A stretch of DNA of 64,000 bases from Candidatus Peregrinibacteria bacterium RIFOXYB2_FULL_33_20 (GTDB taxonomy: Bacteria > Patescibacteriota > Gracilibacteria > UBA1369 > GWF2-33-10), in the NCBI GenBank assembly GCA_001788835.1, contig MFXK01000006.1:16988-80987 (forward strand), read 5' to 3'. The stretch's first letter is position 1. Each line of letters starts with the position of its first letter. The position numbers were made by a program, and so were the translations under genes. Of this stretch, positions 28,450 through 38,722 are shown piece after piece. Under the pieces are notes generated by a model that saw nothing but the letters and a program-made list of their open reading frames with translations, made no database searches and was not told where the DNA came from.

Positions 28450-30153
28450 ATGACCAAAGATAAATTTAGCAAAGAACCTTCGCGCCAAAAACCTCAAAAA
28501 ATTAGGCATAAAATCAAAGTTCACGCCAAAAATGTAATTTCTTATTCAGCGCAAATTGGCTTGGTGTTGATTGGTTTGTTAGTGCTGGGTTTTTCTGTCT
28601 GGTGGATTTATTTTGTTCTGAATGAGCCAAAAATGCTGGCGAATTATGTACCGGATAATGCTAGCGCTTTTATAGAGTTGAATCTTAATAAATTAAATTT
28701 GGCTGATCAGGATAGTTTAGATAAATTTTTACAACAAAAAGGGCTGAAGTATGATAATTTGAATATTTTTATCAATAATTTTTTTTCCAGCCCAAAAGAT
28801 TTTGACGCCAATTCGTTCTTAGGTGACATTTATGGCGTGGCTTTTTTAGGAAATTTCAATCAATTTACTGATAAAAGTATAATTTATGCCGAGATAAAAA
28901 ATAAGAATAAATTTAATGAATTTTTAGCGGCGCTTTTAAAAATTAATAACCAGAAGAATCTTGATAGTGTAGTTTTGAACGGCAAAACATTTTATGTTTA
29001 CCCAGGAGCTCAGAGTTTGTATTTTTATTTATTTGATCATTATATTTTGTTAAGCCATGATGCTAATGACCTGCAGAATACTTTGTTGAGTATAGAAGCC
29101 GGTGATGTCTTAAGAAATACCTCAAATTTTAATTTGGCTTTGCATAATTTGCCTCAATTTAAAGCAATCTTTGCTTTTATTAATTCTCAGGATTTTTTAA
29201 ATCTAAGTGACTTAAACTCTAATCCCAAAAGCGTATTTATTAGAAATATTTTTGATATGGCTGATTTTTTGTCTTTTACCGGATATTTGGATCAGAATAA
29301 TTTAATCGTTGACTCTTATTTAGGGTTTTCTCAGCCTTTTAAAGATGCTTTTCAGAATTTAAGCGTGAGGAGTCAGTACAAAGGAAATTTATCAGCAATA
29401 GTTGATAATTCTTTTGATTTTGTTTTGGCTGGCGAGAACATGCAGATGGATTATGAGGTGATGAAAGGAGCCTTTGATAAGATTCATCCTTCCATGGGAT
29501 TGTTGATGGATGGGGTGTTAAATGCGCAGTTAGAGAAATTATTTGGTCCGGGTTTTGATACTAAGGAAGTATTAAATTTACTCTCCTCTGAGTATCAATT
29601 GGCTTATAAATATAATGGTCAATCACTTGATTATGTTGCGGCAATTGATATTTCTGGAATATTAGCAGCTTCGGATTTAGTGGATAAATTACTGACAGCT
29701 TTTGTAACACAAAATCCTTTTGCCGTGCCTAGACTAGAACAAATTACTTTACCTGATGGTACGCCAAGTTCGAAATTGGTGACTGATTTGGAAAATGTTG
29801 AGGAAAGTCCGGCTATGAATTATAAAAATTTTATTTTAAAAGTTTTGCATTTTTCTCAATCAACGAAAAATTGCGTGATTGCAGTGAACAACCGGACAGT
29901 GATTATTTCTTCTAATGTCGATTTAGTAGAAAAATCAATCGATAATTTAGGGACACTACAAAATAATGTAGTGCCAGAGGATCTTAAATCATACAGCGAT
30001 CAAGTGATGTATTTATCTAAGGAATTTTTGGTTAAAAATGTAAATAATGATTTTATAAAGAATTATTTAGGCAATATTTGGAGTGGAGAAAAAGTTTCCA
30101 GTGAAGGAATTTATGTCAGGATGAAGCAGGAGATTAAGGAGGAGGAAGAGTGA
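28450..30153 (+). CDS. DUF3352-like membrane-anchored protein
   Basis: N-terminal TM then YVPDNASAFIELNLNKL. Confidence 0.65.
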   Translation: MTKDKFSKEPSRQKPQKIRHKIKVHAKNVISYSAQIGLVLIGLLVLGFSVWWIYFVLNEPKMLANYVPDNASAFIELNLNKLNLADQDSLDKFLQQKGLKYDNLNIFINNFFSSPKDFDANSFLGDIYGVAFLGNFNQFTDKSIIYAEIKNKNKFNEFLAALLKINNQKNLDSVVLNGKTFYVYPGAQSLYFYLFDHYILLSHDANDLQNTLLSIEAGDVLRNTSNFNLALHNLPQFKAIFAFINSQDFLNLSDLNSNPKSVFIRNIFDMADFLSFTGYLDQNNLIVDSYLGFSQPFKDAFQNLSVRSQYKGNLSAIVDNSFDFVLAGENMQMDYEVMKGAFDKIHPSMGLLMDGVLNAQLEKLFGPGFDTKEVLNLLSSEYQLAYKYNGQSLDYVAAIDISGILAASDLVDKLLTAFVTQNPFAVPRLEQITLPDGTPSSKLVTDLENVEESPAMNYKNFILKVLHFSQSTKNCVIAVNNRTVIISSNVDLVEKSIDNLGTLQNNVVPEDLKSYSDQVMYLSKEFLVKNVNNDFIKNYLGNIWSGEKVSSEGIYVRMKQEIKEEEE

Positions 30154-30237
30154 AAGCTGATCCGGTAAATGAAGGCTCTGGCGTTTAGCTTAAGAATTCT
30201 GTTTGATTTGTTTTTTTAGTCCCTATTCTTTAATTTT

Positions 30238-32148
30238 TTGAACACTATTTCTGGTAAATCTTGGCGAAAGGGCTGGTATCATTCAAAAAAAGCGCCAGAA
30301 GAAACAAGTTTTAGTAAAATTTTAAGATTTGGCGGGATTTTTTTGTTTTTGGCAGTGATACTGCTGATAGTTTTGCTGTGTTTTCAGTTTTTTGCCAAAG
30401 TCAAACAATTGGAAAATAAGTTTTCTGAGACGGATATCGGGCAATTTGAAGTGGTCTTGAATGATTTTGGGCGGCAAGTTAAAGGCTTATCTGTGGATAA
30501 TGATATTGTTAAAAAAGATAATAGTTTGCTTAAGTCCGTGACAGTCGTGCAAGAAGAATATAATAACATTCTAAAGCAGTTTAATGGACTTAAATATCTA
30601 AGTCCCAAGTTATTGATAGTTTTTGGACAAAAAGCTTCTATCACTGATTTTTTAATTGAAATGAATGATAAAATTTCCTCTATGGCTGATTCTTTGAATA
30701 AAATCAATACTATCATTGAAGCTCATCAATTAGTTTTTCAACAAAATCAGCAATTTCGGTATTATGAAAATTATTTTACCGAGGTCGTGTTTATTATTAA
30801 TAAATTTGAACAGCACTTGCCGGCGATTTTGAGTCTACTGGGTGATCGCTATCCTCGGCATTTTTTGTTACTTTTGCAAAATTCCAGTGAAATTAGGCCG
30901 ACTGGCGGATTTATTGGCGGTTATGTGACTTTTGACTTGGACGAAGGTTATTTACAGAATTTGAAATATTTAGATGTTTACCAGTCAGATGGACAGTTGG
31001 CAGATGTTGATCCCAGTATGATTCCAGAAGAAGTGTCGCAAGTGGCTGGCCGACAGTTTGGCCTGCGCGATGCCAATATTTCGCCTGACTTTGCAGTGTC
31101 CGCAAAAAATATTTTTCAGCTTTTGGAAGCCTCAAAACAAGATAGTGCCGATCCAATTATAGCGATTGATTTAACTTGCGCCAAAGAGCTTTTGGCCTTG
31201 ATTGGAGAGGTGGAAATTCCAGATTATAATTTAAAACTAAATAAAGATAATTTTGAAACAATTTTGAGTTTTATTGTGGAATCCAAGCAAAGTGGAGCCA
31301 AAAATCCCAAACAAATTTTCGAGAAATTGATTCCGGCTTTTATTGATGCTTTAAAAAAATCATCAGTTAGTTTTTATGATTTAAGTGTCTTGAGTTCTAA
31401 ATTGGTTCGGGAAAAACATCTTCAGGCCTATTCCAGCAATGAGGATATTGAATCTTTTTTTGATGATTATGGCCTTGCCGGCAAAATTTCAGTTGATCCG
31501 AATAGTGATTATCTGAACGTGATTGAAATTTCGGTCGGTGGCAACAAAACTGATCGCTGGATTAACGAAAGTTATACCCATAGCACTTTGATGAATGAGG
31601 ATGGCGATGTTTTTGATGAACTACATATCAAGAGGATTAACACGATGGATGAGGAATTTTTTAATGAACAAAAAGAGTCTTTAAAATCTTTAGGATTTGA
31701 TCTTGATCAGTATAGCGATATTAAATTAGCGGATATTCTGTTCAGCGGTGTGAATCAGGATCGATTTCGAGTTTATGTGCCTTTAGGCTCGATTTTGCAA
31801 AGCGCCAGCGGTTTAAATTTAGAAAAAATTTTGACAAAAATTGATCAGAATTTGCATCTTAGCTATTTCGCTTTTGAAGATAAACTGGCTATGGATAAGT
31901 CAAAAGAGATTATTTTGGTCTATAAATTACCTTTTAAGCTGAATTTAAATGGGGATGAATACCGCTTGAAAGTTGTCAAACAAGCGGGTAAGGATAGTTT
32001 GAACTTTGAGAAAAAATTTATTTTTGATGATAAAGTAAAAGCTTATAAATTTTATCCTGATAATTTTACCAAACTTGAAAAAAGCGCTTATGACCTTCAA
32101 GCACTTTTAAATTCGGAATTGAATATCGGGGTGGTGGTGGCGGAGTAG
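30238..32148 (+). CDS. DUF4012-like membrane-anchored protein (TTG start)
   Basis: FLLLLQNSSEIRPTGGFIGGYVTF. Confidence 0.85.
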   Translation: MNTISGKSWRKGWYHSKKAPEETSFSKILRFGGIFLFLAVILLIVLLCFQFFAKVKQLENKFSETDIGQFEVVLNDFGRQVKGLSVDNDIVKKDNSLLKSVTVVQEEYNNILKQFNGLKYLSPKLLIVFGQKASITDFLIEMNDKISSMADSLNKINTIIEAHQLVFQQNQQFRYYENYFTEVVFIINKFEQHLPAILSLLGDRYPRHFLLLLQNSSEIRPTGGFIGGYVTFDLDEGYLQNLKYLDVYQSDGQLADVDPSMIPEEVSQVAGRQFGLRDANISPDFAVSAKNIFQLLEASKQDSADPIIAIDLTCAKELLALIGEVEIPDYNLKLNKDNFETILSFIVESKQSGAKNPKQIFEKLIPAFIDALKKSSVSFYDLSVLSSKLVREKHLQAYSSNEDIESFFDDYGLAGKISVDPNSDYLNVIEISVGGNKTDRWINESYTHSTLMNEDGDVFDELHIKRINTMDEEFFNEQKESLKSLGFDLDQYSDIKLADILFSGVNQDRFRVYVPLGSILQSASGLNLEKILTKIDQNLHLSYFAFEDKLAMDKSKEIILVYKLPFKLNLNGDEYRLKVVKQAGKDSLNFEKKFIFDDKVKAYKFYPDNFTKLEKSAYDLQALLNSELNIGVVVAE

Positions 32149-32162
32149 ATTGAAGTACTAAT

Positions 32163-32546
32163 TTATCCTAAATATTCATAAGTGCCGTTTGGGTATTGTC
32201 TTACTTTAATTCGATCAGCAGGTTTTAATCTTCTAGCAGTTTTTGGATCTACTGGAATTATTAATGGGCTACTTGTTTCCGTATTTAATTTAAGGCTAAT
32301 AAATCCATCACGGATACGCGTACCAACTTGAGCTACTTCTAATAATATTTCCTTAGGTCCTCCACTCCTTCTTGTGGTCTCTTTTGTTGATTGATATTTA
32401 AGTAAACTCCTTAAAATTCTTATTTGATCTGGCGGTTCTAAATCAACAAAGCTTGTACCTCCTAAATTATAAGCTAATCTATCTTTCATTTCTTGTAATT
32501 CATTATCTGAATTGTTAGGTGTTCCATTTTGAGTATTTTCCAACAT
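32163..32546 (-). CDS. Hypothetical protein
   Basis: ORF only. Confidence 0.55.
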   Translation of the reverse strand: MLENTQNGTPNNSDNELQEMKDRLAYNLGGTSFVDLEPPDQIRILRSLLKYQSTKETTRRSGGPKEILLEVAQVGTRIRDGFISLKLNTETSSPLIIPVDPKTARRLKPADRIKVRQYPNGTYEYLG

Positions 32547-32702
32547 ATTTTAGATTTTAAAAAATAAGCGTACTAACTAATTATAGCATGTAATATAAAT
32601 ATTGTCAAGATCGGTCAGACCTTTTTAAATTAGCATTTATTTTTTAGGAAATAAAGGGAAAAATATTGGTAATTGTGTTAAAAGTCGAATTTTTGTTTTT
32701 CG

Positions 32703-33356
32703 TTAAATTTTTGGATTTTGATGCTTTTTAAGCGAAGTTGTGACACTCAATACTTCCAAAATTATAATGGCAAATAATACGGCATTTGTATCACTAAAGT
32801 CACCAACATACTTTAAACCGAGGTATAAAACTAAAATTTGTGAAATGTTACGAGGCGCTTGTTTTAATATATCTTGTAATGCTACTTTGATCCTGAAATC
32901 AGGAAAAGTGCAAGATATTTCTCTTTCTAGTCTTTGCATCAGCCTATCGCTGTTATTTTCAGTACTTTCATTAGCATCCAGTAATTCATATATTCTCGTT
33001 AAATATTGATTTACATCATTTCTTAATTTACTTATTTCTTTTTCCTTTAACGGTTTAAGGCAGCTAATATTTAAAAGTCCGGACAGGGTATTTCTAAACT
33101 TAAGGATTTCTTGATAAAGGCCTAAAGCTTTTAAAATGCTATTTAATTCTGTTGAATCCTTTGCTTCTTTAGCCTTACATTGCTTTGAATATGCAGAGAA
33201 AATAGTTTGTCGTATCCTATTTAGAATTTTAGTAATTTCTTGCTCAATTGCTTCTCCTGACCTCAAATCTTCTTTTGTGGGGCTATATTTTGTCATTATT
33301 CCTGTTTCAGGAATTTGAGTTAGTACTATCTTGATTGATTGATTATCTAGCTCCAT
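32703..33356 (-). CDS. Hypothetical protein with C-terminal hydrophobic segments
   Basis: ORF; LVLYLGLKYVGDFSDTNAVLFAIIILEVLSV. Confidence 0.6.
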   Translation of the reverse strand: MELDNQSIKIVLTQIPETGIMTKYSPTKEDLRSGEAIEQEITKILNRIRQTIFSAYSKQCKAKEAKDSTELNSILKALGLYQEILKFRNTLSGLLNISCLKPLKEKEISKLRNDVNQYLTRIYELLDANESTENNSDRLMQRLEREISCTFPDFRIKVALQDILKQAPRNISQILVLYLGLKYVGDFSDTNAVLFAIIILEVLSVTTSLKKHQNPKI

Positions 33357-33478
33357 GATTGTCGTTTAAATGGTTTTAATTTAAACATATTACAGCTGAA
33401 CAGTCAATATAAAATTTAAATACCATATTATTGACTTATATGAGTCAGGTAATTAGCAATAATGGAATTGTTTTGCGA

Positions 33479-34456
33479 TTATTTTGCTGAGTTGCTAGGT
33501 AGTTTATGGCTGGCTACTTGAGGATATCCTCTTAAAAAATCTTGAATATTACAAGAATTTTTGCCTTCCAGTTGCAGTTGTTTGATAATAATGGAACCGT
33601 TGGTGGTGGCAATGTGCAGGTTATTTTGACTATCTAAGAATGTTTCACCAGGGCTTTTGGTAGGATTGGCTTCAGCGATTTTGATCTCTAACAGTTTTAG
33701 TTTTTTTTCTTGAAAAAAAGTATAGCAAGACGGCCAGGGGACAAAAGCTTTGATTTTATTTAAGATGATTTCACTGCGATCTTCTTTCCAATTAATTTGG
33801 CCGCTTTCTATTGTGATTTTCGAACAATAAGTGGCTAGAGAATGATTTTGGGCTTGTTTAGAAATTTTTTGCGCAATGATTTTTTCCAAAGTTTCGCTAA
33901 GCACTTGTCCGCCCTGCAAACTTAATTTATGGCCAAGAGAGATTATATTGTCGTCAGGGGTGATTGGTAATTCTTTTTGAGTATAAATTGCTCCGGTGTC
34001 CATGGATTTTTCCATGTCCATGATCGTAATGCCGGTTTTTTTATCTCCATTTAGAATAGCGGCGGCAATGGGGGAAGCGCCTCGATATTTGGGAAGAAGC
34101 GAGGCGTGGACATTAATACATCCATGTTTAGGAATTTCCAAAATTTCTGTTGATAAAATTTGTCCAAAAGCCACCACTACAAAAAAATCACTGTGAAATG
34201 ATTTTAAAATATTAATTAGATTAATATCTTTATTTAAATTAGGGGTCTGATAGATTGGAAGAGTTTTTATGTCATTATCTATTATGAATTGCTTTAGGGG
34301 GGGAGCAGTTAAGATTTTGTGGCGGCCGATGACTTTGTCAGGCTGGGTAACTAGAGCTTGTACCTGAAATTTGTCATTTTTAAGAAGACATTTTAAGCTG
34401 GCAATGCTAAAATTTGGCGTGCCAAAAAAAACAATTTTTATTATTTGGTTTTTCAT
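33479..34456 (-). CDS. fmt: Methionyl-tRNA formyltransferase (start refined to 34456)
   Basis: VFFGTPNFSIASLKCLL; INVHASLLPKYRGASPIAAAILNGDKKTGITIM. Confidence 0.95.
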   Translation of the reverse strand: MKNQIIKIVFFGTPNFSIASLKCLLKNDKFQVQALVTQPDKVIGRHKILTAPPLKQFIIDNDIKTLPIYQTPNLNKDINLINILKSFHSDFFVVVAFGQILSTEILEIPKHGCINVHASLLPKYRGASPIAAAILNGDKKTGITIMDMEKSMDTGAIYTQKELPITPDDNIISLGHKLSLQGGQVLSETLEKIIAQKISKQAQNHSLATYCSKITIESGQINWKEDRSEIILNKIKAFVPWPSCYTFFQEKKLKLLEIKIAEANPTKSPGETFLDSQNNLHIATTNGSIIIKQLQLEGKNSCNIQDFLRGYPQVASHKLPSNSAK

Positions 34457-34496
34457 AGGCTTATTATAACAAGATTTTTTAAATTTATTAAGGTTT

Positions 34497-35372
34497 ATGG
34501 GGTTTAAAAAAATTTTGGCGATCATAATTGCTTTGATTTTTATTTTTATATTTTTCTTAAGCAACTTAAGCTTAGCTTTGTTTGATACTTATTTTAATCA
34601 GTCATTTTATGATAATAATTTAACTGATTTTGTCTATCTGGAATCAAGGGAAATTTTTATTAATGCCTTGAAACTTAACAATGCGGATATCTCTCAGTAT
34701 TTTACAGATTCATTATTAGAGGCTAGTTTAGATAAATTTTATCAAAAAAAAGATATTCAGAAAATTATTGATGATTTGATTATGGATATTAAAACTTATC
34801 AGCCAGGAAAAAATATTATGATTTCTTTTCAGCAATTGAAGCTTGATTTTGAAAACATTATCGATGAATTGTCACAATCGTCTACCAATAATATTTCCAA
34901 ACAAGCTGATATAGTGGGAATGGATTTTTATGAATATTTTCCTAATCAATTTAATTTTTCCGCTAATTTTTCTCGATCGTTTATTGTTAACATGCAGGTG
35001 TTTTTGAATTATCGTTTGCTAGCAAAAATCATGATTAACAGCCTTTTGGTGTTGTTTATCGGTTTGTTTTGTTGGCTAATTCATCCTGAGTGTTTAATGA
35101 AAATAAGAGCCTGTTCTCTGTTATTAATGGCTAATGTGTTTTTAAATTTAGGATTTTTATACCTTGTGATTGGGAAGATGAAGATGTTTTTCACTCAAAA
35201 TTTTCCATTGAAAACTGTTAATTCTATTCCTACCGATATTGGCGATCAGATGTATGCGTTTTTAATCAGTCCCTTGTTTTATCAAATGCTTAAATTCCTT
35301 TTATTTATTTTGATATTAAGTATAATTTTATTATTAGTGAGTTTTTACCATAAAAAAATTATAAAAAATTAA
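34497..35372 (+). CDS. Hypothetical membrane protein
   Basis: Several hydrophobic segments. Confidence 0.65.
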   Translation: MGFKKILAIIIALIFIFIFFLSNLSLALFDTYFNQSFYDNNLTDFVYLESREIFINALKLNNADISQYFTDSLLEASLDKFYQKKDIQKIIDDLIMDIKTYQPGKNIMISFQQLKLDFENIIDELSQSSTNNISKQADIVGMDFYEYFPNQFNFSANFSRSFIVNMQVFLNYRLLAKIMINSLLVLFIGLFCWLIHPECLMKIRACSLLLMANVFLNLGFLYLVIGKMKMFFTQNFPLKTVNSIPTDIGDQMYAFLISPLFYQMLKFLLFILILSIILLLVSFYHKKIIKN

Positions 35373-35381
35373 AATAAATTT

Positions 35382-35756
35382 ATGGCGCATTTTCGTTATT
35401 TATGTTGGATTCTGCTTGCCGCTTTACTTGGTTGGGCCTCAGTGATTTTGGTAATTTATAGGCTTGACCCTTTTGAATCCACTAATTTGGCGATTGTTTT
35501 GCTTTTTATTAGTTTATTTATTGCCTTCACGCCAAGTTTTGCTTTTATTGGATTTTTAATTCGCAAAAAAATCCATCACAATGAAATCTTTTATAGCCAT
35601 ATTAACATTGCCTTGCGACAAGGTCTGTTATTATCAATTTGCGGTTTGAGTTGTTTGTTTTTATTGTTGATAAATGCTTTGACTTGGTGGAGCGGTCTTT
35701 TTATTGTGCTGTTTATTACCCTGATTGAAGTTTATATTTCTAGCCAGGAGAAATGA
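35382..35756 (+). CDS. Hypothetical membrane protein
   Basis: Four hydrophobic segments. Confidence 0.65.
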   Translation: MAHFRYLCWILLAALLGWASVILVIYRLDPFESTNLAIVLLFISLFIAFTPSFAFIGFLIRKKIHHNEIFYSHINIALRQGLLLSICGLSCLFLLLINALTWWSGLFIVLFITLIEVYISSQEK

Positions 35757-35778
35757 GAAAGCTGTGGGCTAGCGACTG

Positions 35779-36153
35779 TTAGCTGTTTACACTTACGGCA
35801 ATGGTAATGACAGTCTGGACGATGACATAAGAGACTAAAATAATCAATAATCCATAAACTACATATTGTAATCTTTTTTTAGCATTGTCTAATTGTCCAC
35901 CGCTTTCTCCACGTGAGGTTGCCATCATAATTCCGGCACTTACCAACATCATGATCGCTAGAGGGCCGGCGATTTTGATTAGTTTGCCGGCAAAAAACTG
36001 TAAATAAGCATTAATCGTGTCGCTGTCATAAGCGCCGACTTTCAAGCTATTTGGTAAATTACTTGGCTTATATTTATCGGGGATGGTTACTGCGGCATAA
36101 ACATTTTGCAGATTTACCAGATAAATTATGAAAATGGTAAAAAGTTTTTTCAT
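35779..36153 (-). CDS. VirB2/TrbC (T4SS pilin)-like two-TM protein
   Basis: Signal peptide; LAIMMLVSAGIMMATSRG...LDNAKKRLQYVVYGLLIILVSYVIV. Confidence 0.65.
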   Translation of the reverse strand: MKKLFTIFIIYLVNLQNVYAAVTIPDKYKPSNLPNSLKVGAYDSDTINAYLQFFAGKLIKIAGPLAIMMLVSAGIMMATSRGESGGQLDNAKKRLQYVVYGLLIILVSYVIVQTVITIAVSVNS

Positions 36154-36167
36154 TATAATAGTAAAAA

Positions 36168-36584
36168 TTAATCAAAATCAAGACGGGCAATGCCATAGAC
36201 AACGCTGTAAGACAGTCCAATGACAACAATGCCGTATAAAGAATATTTAATGATATTCTTGGCTTTTGATTGCATGTCACTGTCGGCGGCAGACATGATA
36301 TACATAATGCCGGCGACTGATAGCGAGATAAAACACAACGTTCCGACCAGTCCCAAGACCAATCGAGCAATGCTAGCGGCAAAAGTTTTGTAATCCTGAT
36401 CGGGCAGTCTTTGCACATATTGCAATTCCTCATTATTGGAATTAGTACTGCTACCACTATCAATATATTGCACATTATATTTTTGAAATAAATTAGCAGG
36501 GTTAATATTTTCTGCCAATACAATATTGTGAATCATAAGGGAAATAAGAAGAGCGAGGATGGTATAAATAAATTGTTTGATCAT
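36168..36584 (-). CDS. VirB2/TrbC-like two-TM protein (start refined)
   Basis: SLSVAGIMYIMSAADSDMQSKAKNIIKYSLYGIVVIGLSYSVV. Confidence 0.65.
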   Translation of the reverse strand: MIKQFIYTILALLISLMIHNIVLAENINPANLFQKYNVQYIDSGSSTNSNNEELQYVQRLPDQDYKTFAASIARLVLGLVGTLCFISLSVAGIMYIMSAADSDMQSKAKNIIKYSLYGIVVIGLSYSVVYGIARLDFD

Positions 36585-36607
36585 AAAATATAAAATTTTT
36601 ATTATAA

Positions 36608-37099
36608 TTATTGTGATGATGCTTGCTGGCAGGAGCCGGCATTGGTTTTTTGATCTGTGATCACATATACCTGACCGACAGGACATACTACTATGTTTTT
36701 TGGTCTTTGCGTGGCATCAATATAATCGATATAACCAATAATATTGACAATGCTATAAGACAAAATTCCTAACATTAATCCAGCCAAAGCGTAAATAATC
36801 GTATTTTTGGCGTTATTAGCATGTTCTTCGTTTTGAAATGACATTAAATATTGAACACCGCCATAAATTAAAAATATTAAACTAGCGCCACCAAGGATGC
36901 CCAAACTGCCTTTGACAATAGTGGGGATCAAGTTGTTTGTTAGATAGTTCTTATTCTGATCAGCGCTATTGCTTACTGGCCCTGGGAGAGTGGCTGGTTT
37001 TGGAATGGTTGGCGCTTGAAAATTATCAGCATAAGTTATACTCTGCATCAAATTGATGACAATTAGAGCTGAAAATATCAATAATATAAATTTTTTCAT
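36608..37099 (-). CDS. VirB2/TrbC-like two-TM protein
   Basis: LIFLIYGGVQYLMSFQNEEHANNAKNTIIYALAGLMLGILSYSIV. Confidence 0.65.
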   Translation of the reverse strand: MKKFILLIFSALIVINLMQSITYADNFQAPTIPKPATLPGPVSNSADQNKNYLTNNLIPTIVKGSLGILGGASLIFLIYGGVQYLMSFQNEEHANNAKNTIIYALAGLMLGILSYSIVNIIGYIDYIDATQRPKNIVVCPVGQVYVITDQKTNAGSCQQASSQ

Positions 37100-37101
37100 A
37101 T

Positions 37102-37545
37102 TTATTCTAAAACATAGAAAGTAGGATTAAGCGTATACAGAATTAGGGCGGAAAGAAATAAAATAGCAATGCCGATAAAAGATTTGAAAATACGATCTTT
37201 GACCGCGCTGTTATCTTCCTCTCCCCGCAAAATTAGTTGTATACCGCCAATAACAATTGAAAATACGGCAATTAAGCCTACCAATCCTGCGCCATAAACA
37301 TATATTTGGCTAATGTAGTTTTTGATAAAATCAATGCCGGTTTTACCTTTGATACATTTAGTGGAGCCTAGAGCTTCATTTAATTCGACATAAATTTCGC
37401 CCTCTTTTGCCTCGCAAGGGGTATCTTGAGAATTACCATCAACTGGCGGAGTGCTTTCGTCAGCCAGCGCCACTATCGGCATAGTAATTAATGACAGGCT
37501 GAGTAATAAAATAATTATGCTAAGGATTTGTTTGTGAGATTTCAT
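37102..37545 (-). CDS. VirB2/TrbC-like two-TM protein
   Basis: FSIVIGGIQLILRGEEDNSAVKDRIFKSFIGIAILFLSALIL. Confidence 0.6.
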   Translation of the reverse strand: MKSHKQILSIIILLLSLSLITMPIVALADESTPPVDGNSQDTPCEAKEGEIYVELNEALGSTKCIKGKTGIDFIKNYISQIYVYGAGLVGLIAVFSIVIGGIQLILRGEEDNSAVKDRIFKSFIGIAILFLSALILYTLNPTFYVLE

Positions 37546-37554
37546 GTTAATTGA

Positions 37555-37995
37555 TTACATAAATAGTGATTGGACGAAGATGACAATTATATAAGCGGCA
37601 AATAAAAGAATTAGACCAATGACCGCTGCAGAAATCATATCTTTGGCTTTGTTCATTTCTTCTTCGCGTCCAGCAATCAGCATGATTCCGGCTACTACTA
37701 TGATTAGGAAAGCAATTGAGCCGGCAACTTTAGTTAGAAAAACAATAGTTGACAGGATCAAAGCCACGGCTGGACCATTAGTGGTGTCATTAAGATACGA
37801 TTGAGTTTGCGAACCCTGGGCATTTTCATCGCAATCTTGAACGCTTAAAAATGTTTTTACCTCGAATTGGTCAATACGGTTGCTTTCTCTTGGTGGACAC
37901 TTGCCATAGCTAATCGGCGCTAATATCGTCAATAAACTAAAACCGGCCAGTAAGTAGAAAGCATATTTTTTAAAATTTATCCGCATAAAAATCAT
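37555..37995 (-). CDS. VirB2/TrbC-like two-TM protein
   Basis: LIIVVAGIMLIAGREEEMNKAKDMISAAVIGLILLFAAYIIV. Confidence 0.65.
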   Translation of the reverse strand: MIFMRINFKKYAFYLLAGFSLLTILAPISYGKCPPRESNRIDQFEVKTFLSVQDCDENAQGSQTQSYLNDTTNGPAVALILSTIVFLTKVAGSIAFLIIVVAGIMLIAGREEEMNKAKDMISAAVIGLILLFAAYIIVIFVQSLFM

Positions 37996-38052
37996 TAATA
38001 ATCTTTATATTTTAGCATTTTTGGGCGGAAATATCTATGCTATTTAAAAGGC

Positions 38053-38652
38053 TTAGTATCCCAGCTCCTCATCCACTAAGATGATAGTAATACGGTTTTT
38101 TTCAGGAGATTTTTTGATTACGCAAAAAATGTTTTGAATGTCTTCGGCGGTATATTTGGGTTTTTTGTTGTGTTTAAGAGCTTTTTGATTTAGCCTCTCT
38201 ACATTTTTTGGGGTAGCGATCTTATCAATTCTGACGAAGCCCTGCTCGATATTTTTTACGATTTTGTTTTTGCCAACCACCAAGAGAACTTTTTTTGGGC
38301 CGTAAATTTGAGCGGCAACCCGGTTGCCAGAGCCGTCGACATTGATTAGACAACCTGATTCGGTGACAGCGTTGGAACTGGAGATATAAATATCAGCCAG
38401 TAGTCCTTGTCGGCGGCGTTTAATATTTTCTTCCATGGAAATGCCTATTTCATACTGGTCAAAAAGCTGAAAAGTTTTTTGTTGACGAAGCCAATCTAGT
38501 AAGCCAATTTCACGAATTGTTTCTGATCCACCCAGACCGACAGACTGCAGATTTTGGAAGAAAGTTTTTGCTTGCTCCAAAGCTTGCTGGGTGTTTTTTG
38601 CGGAGATTACTTGAAACCCGTTGTTTTCTAGGTTGGAGATGGTTTTGTTCAT
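38053..38652 (-). CDS. LUD-domain (LutC/YkgG-like) protein
   Basis: VGLGGSETIREIGLLDWL; GLLADIYISSSNAVTESGCLINVDGSGNRVAAQIYGPKKVLLVVGKNKIV. Confidence 0.88.
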   Translation of the reverse strand: MNKTISNLENNGFQVISAKNTQQALEQAKTFFQNLQSVGLGGSETIREIGLLDWLRQQKTFQLFDQYEIGISMEENIKRRRQGLLADIYISSSNAVTESGCLINVDGSGNRVAAQIYGPKKVLLVVGKNKIVKNIEQGFVRIDKIATPKNVERLNQKALKHNKKPKYTAEDIQNIFCVIKKSPEKNRITIILVDEELGY

Positions 38653-38722
38653 AAAAAGTTTTTTTAAATTAAATTCGTATTAGTGATGGCAAGATTTGAG
38701 CATGAAATTTTAGCTAACAGAT

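Noticed and set aside
36074-36523. 149-aa minus-strand ORF overlapping two pilin-like genes
   Set aside because: Out of frame with the better-supported VirB2-like ORFs; no recognisable domain.
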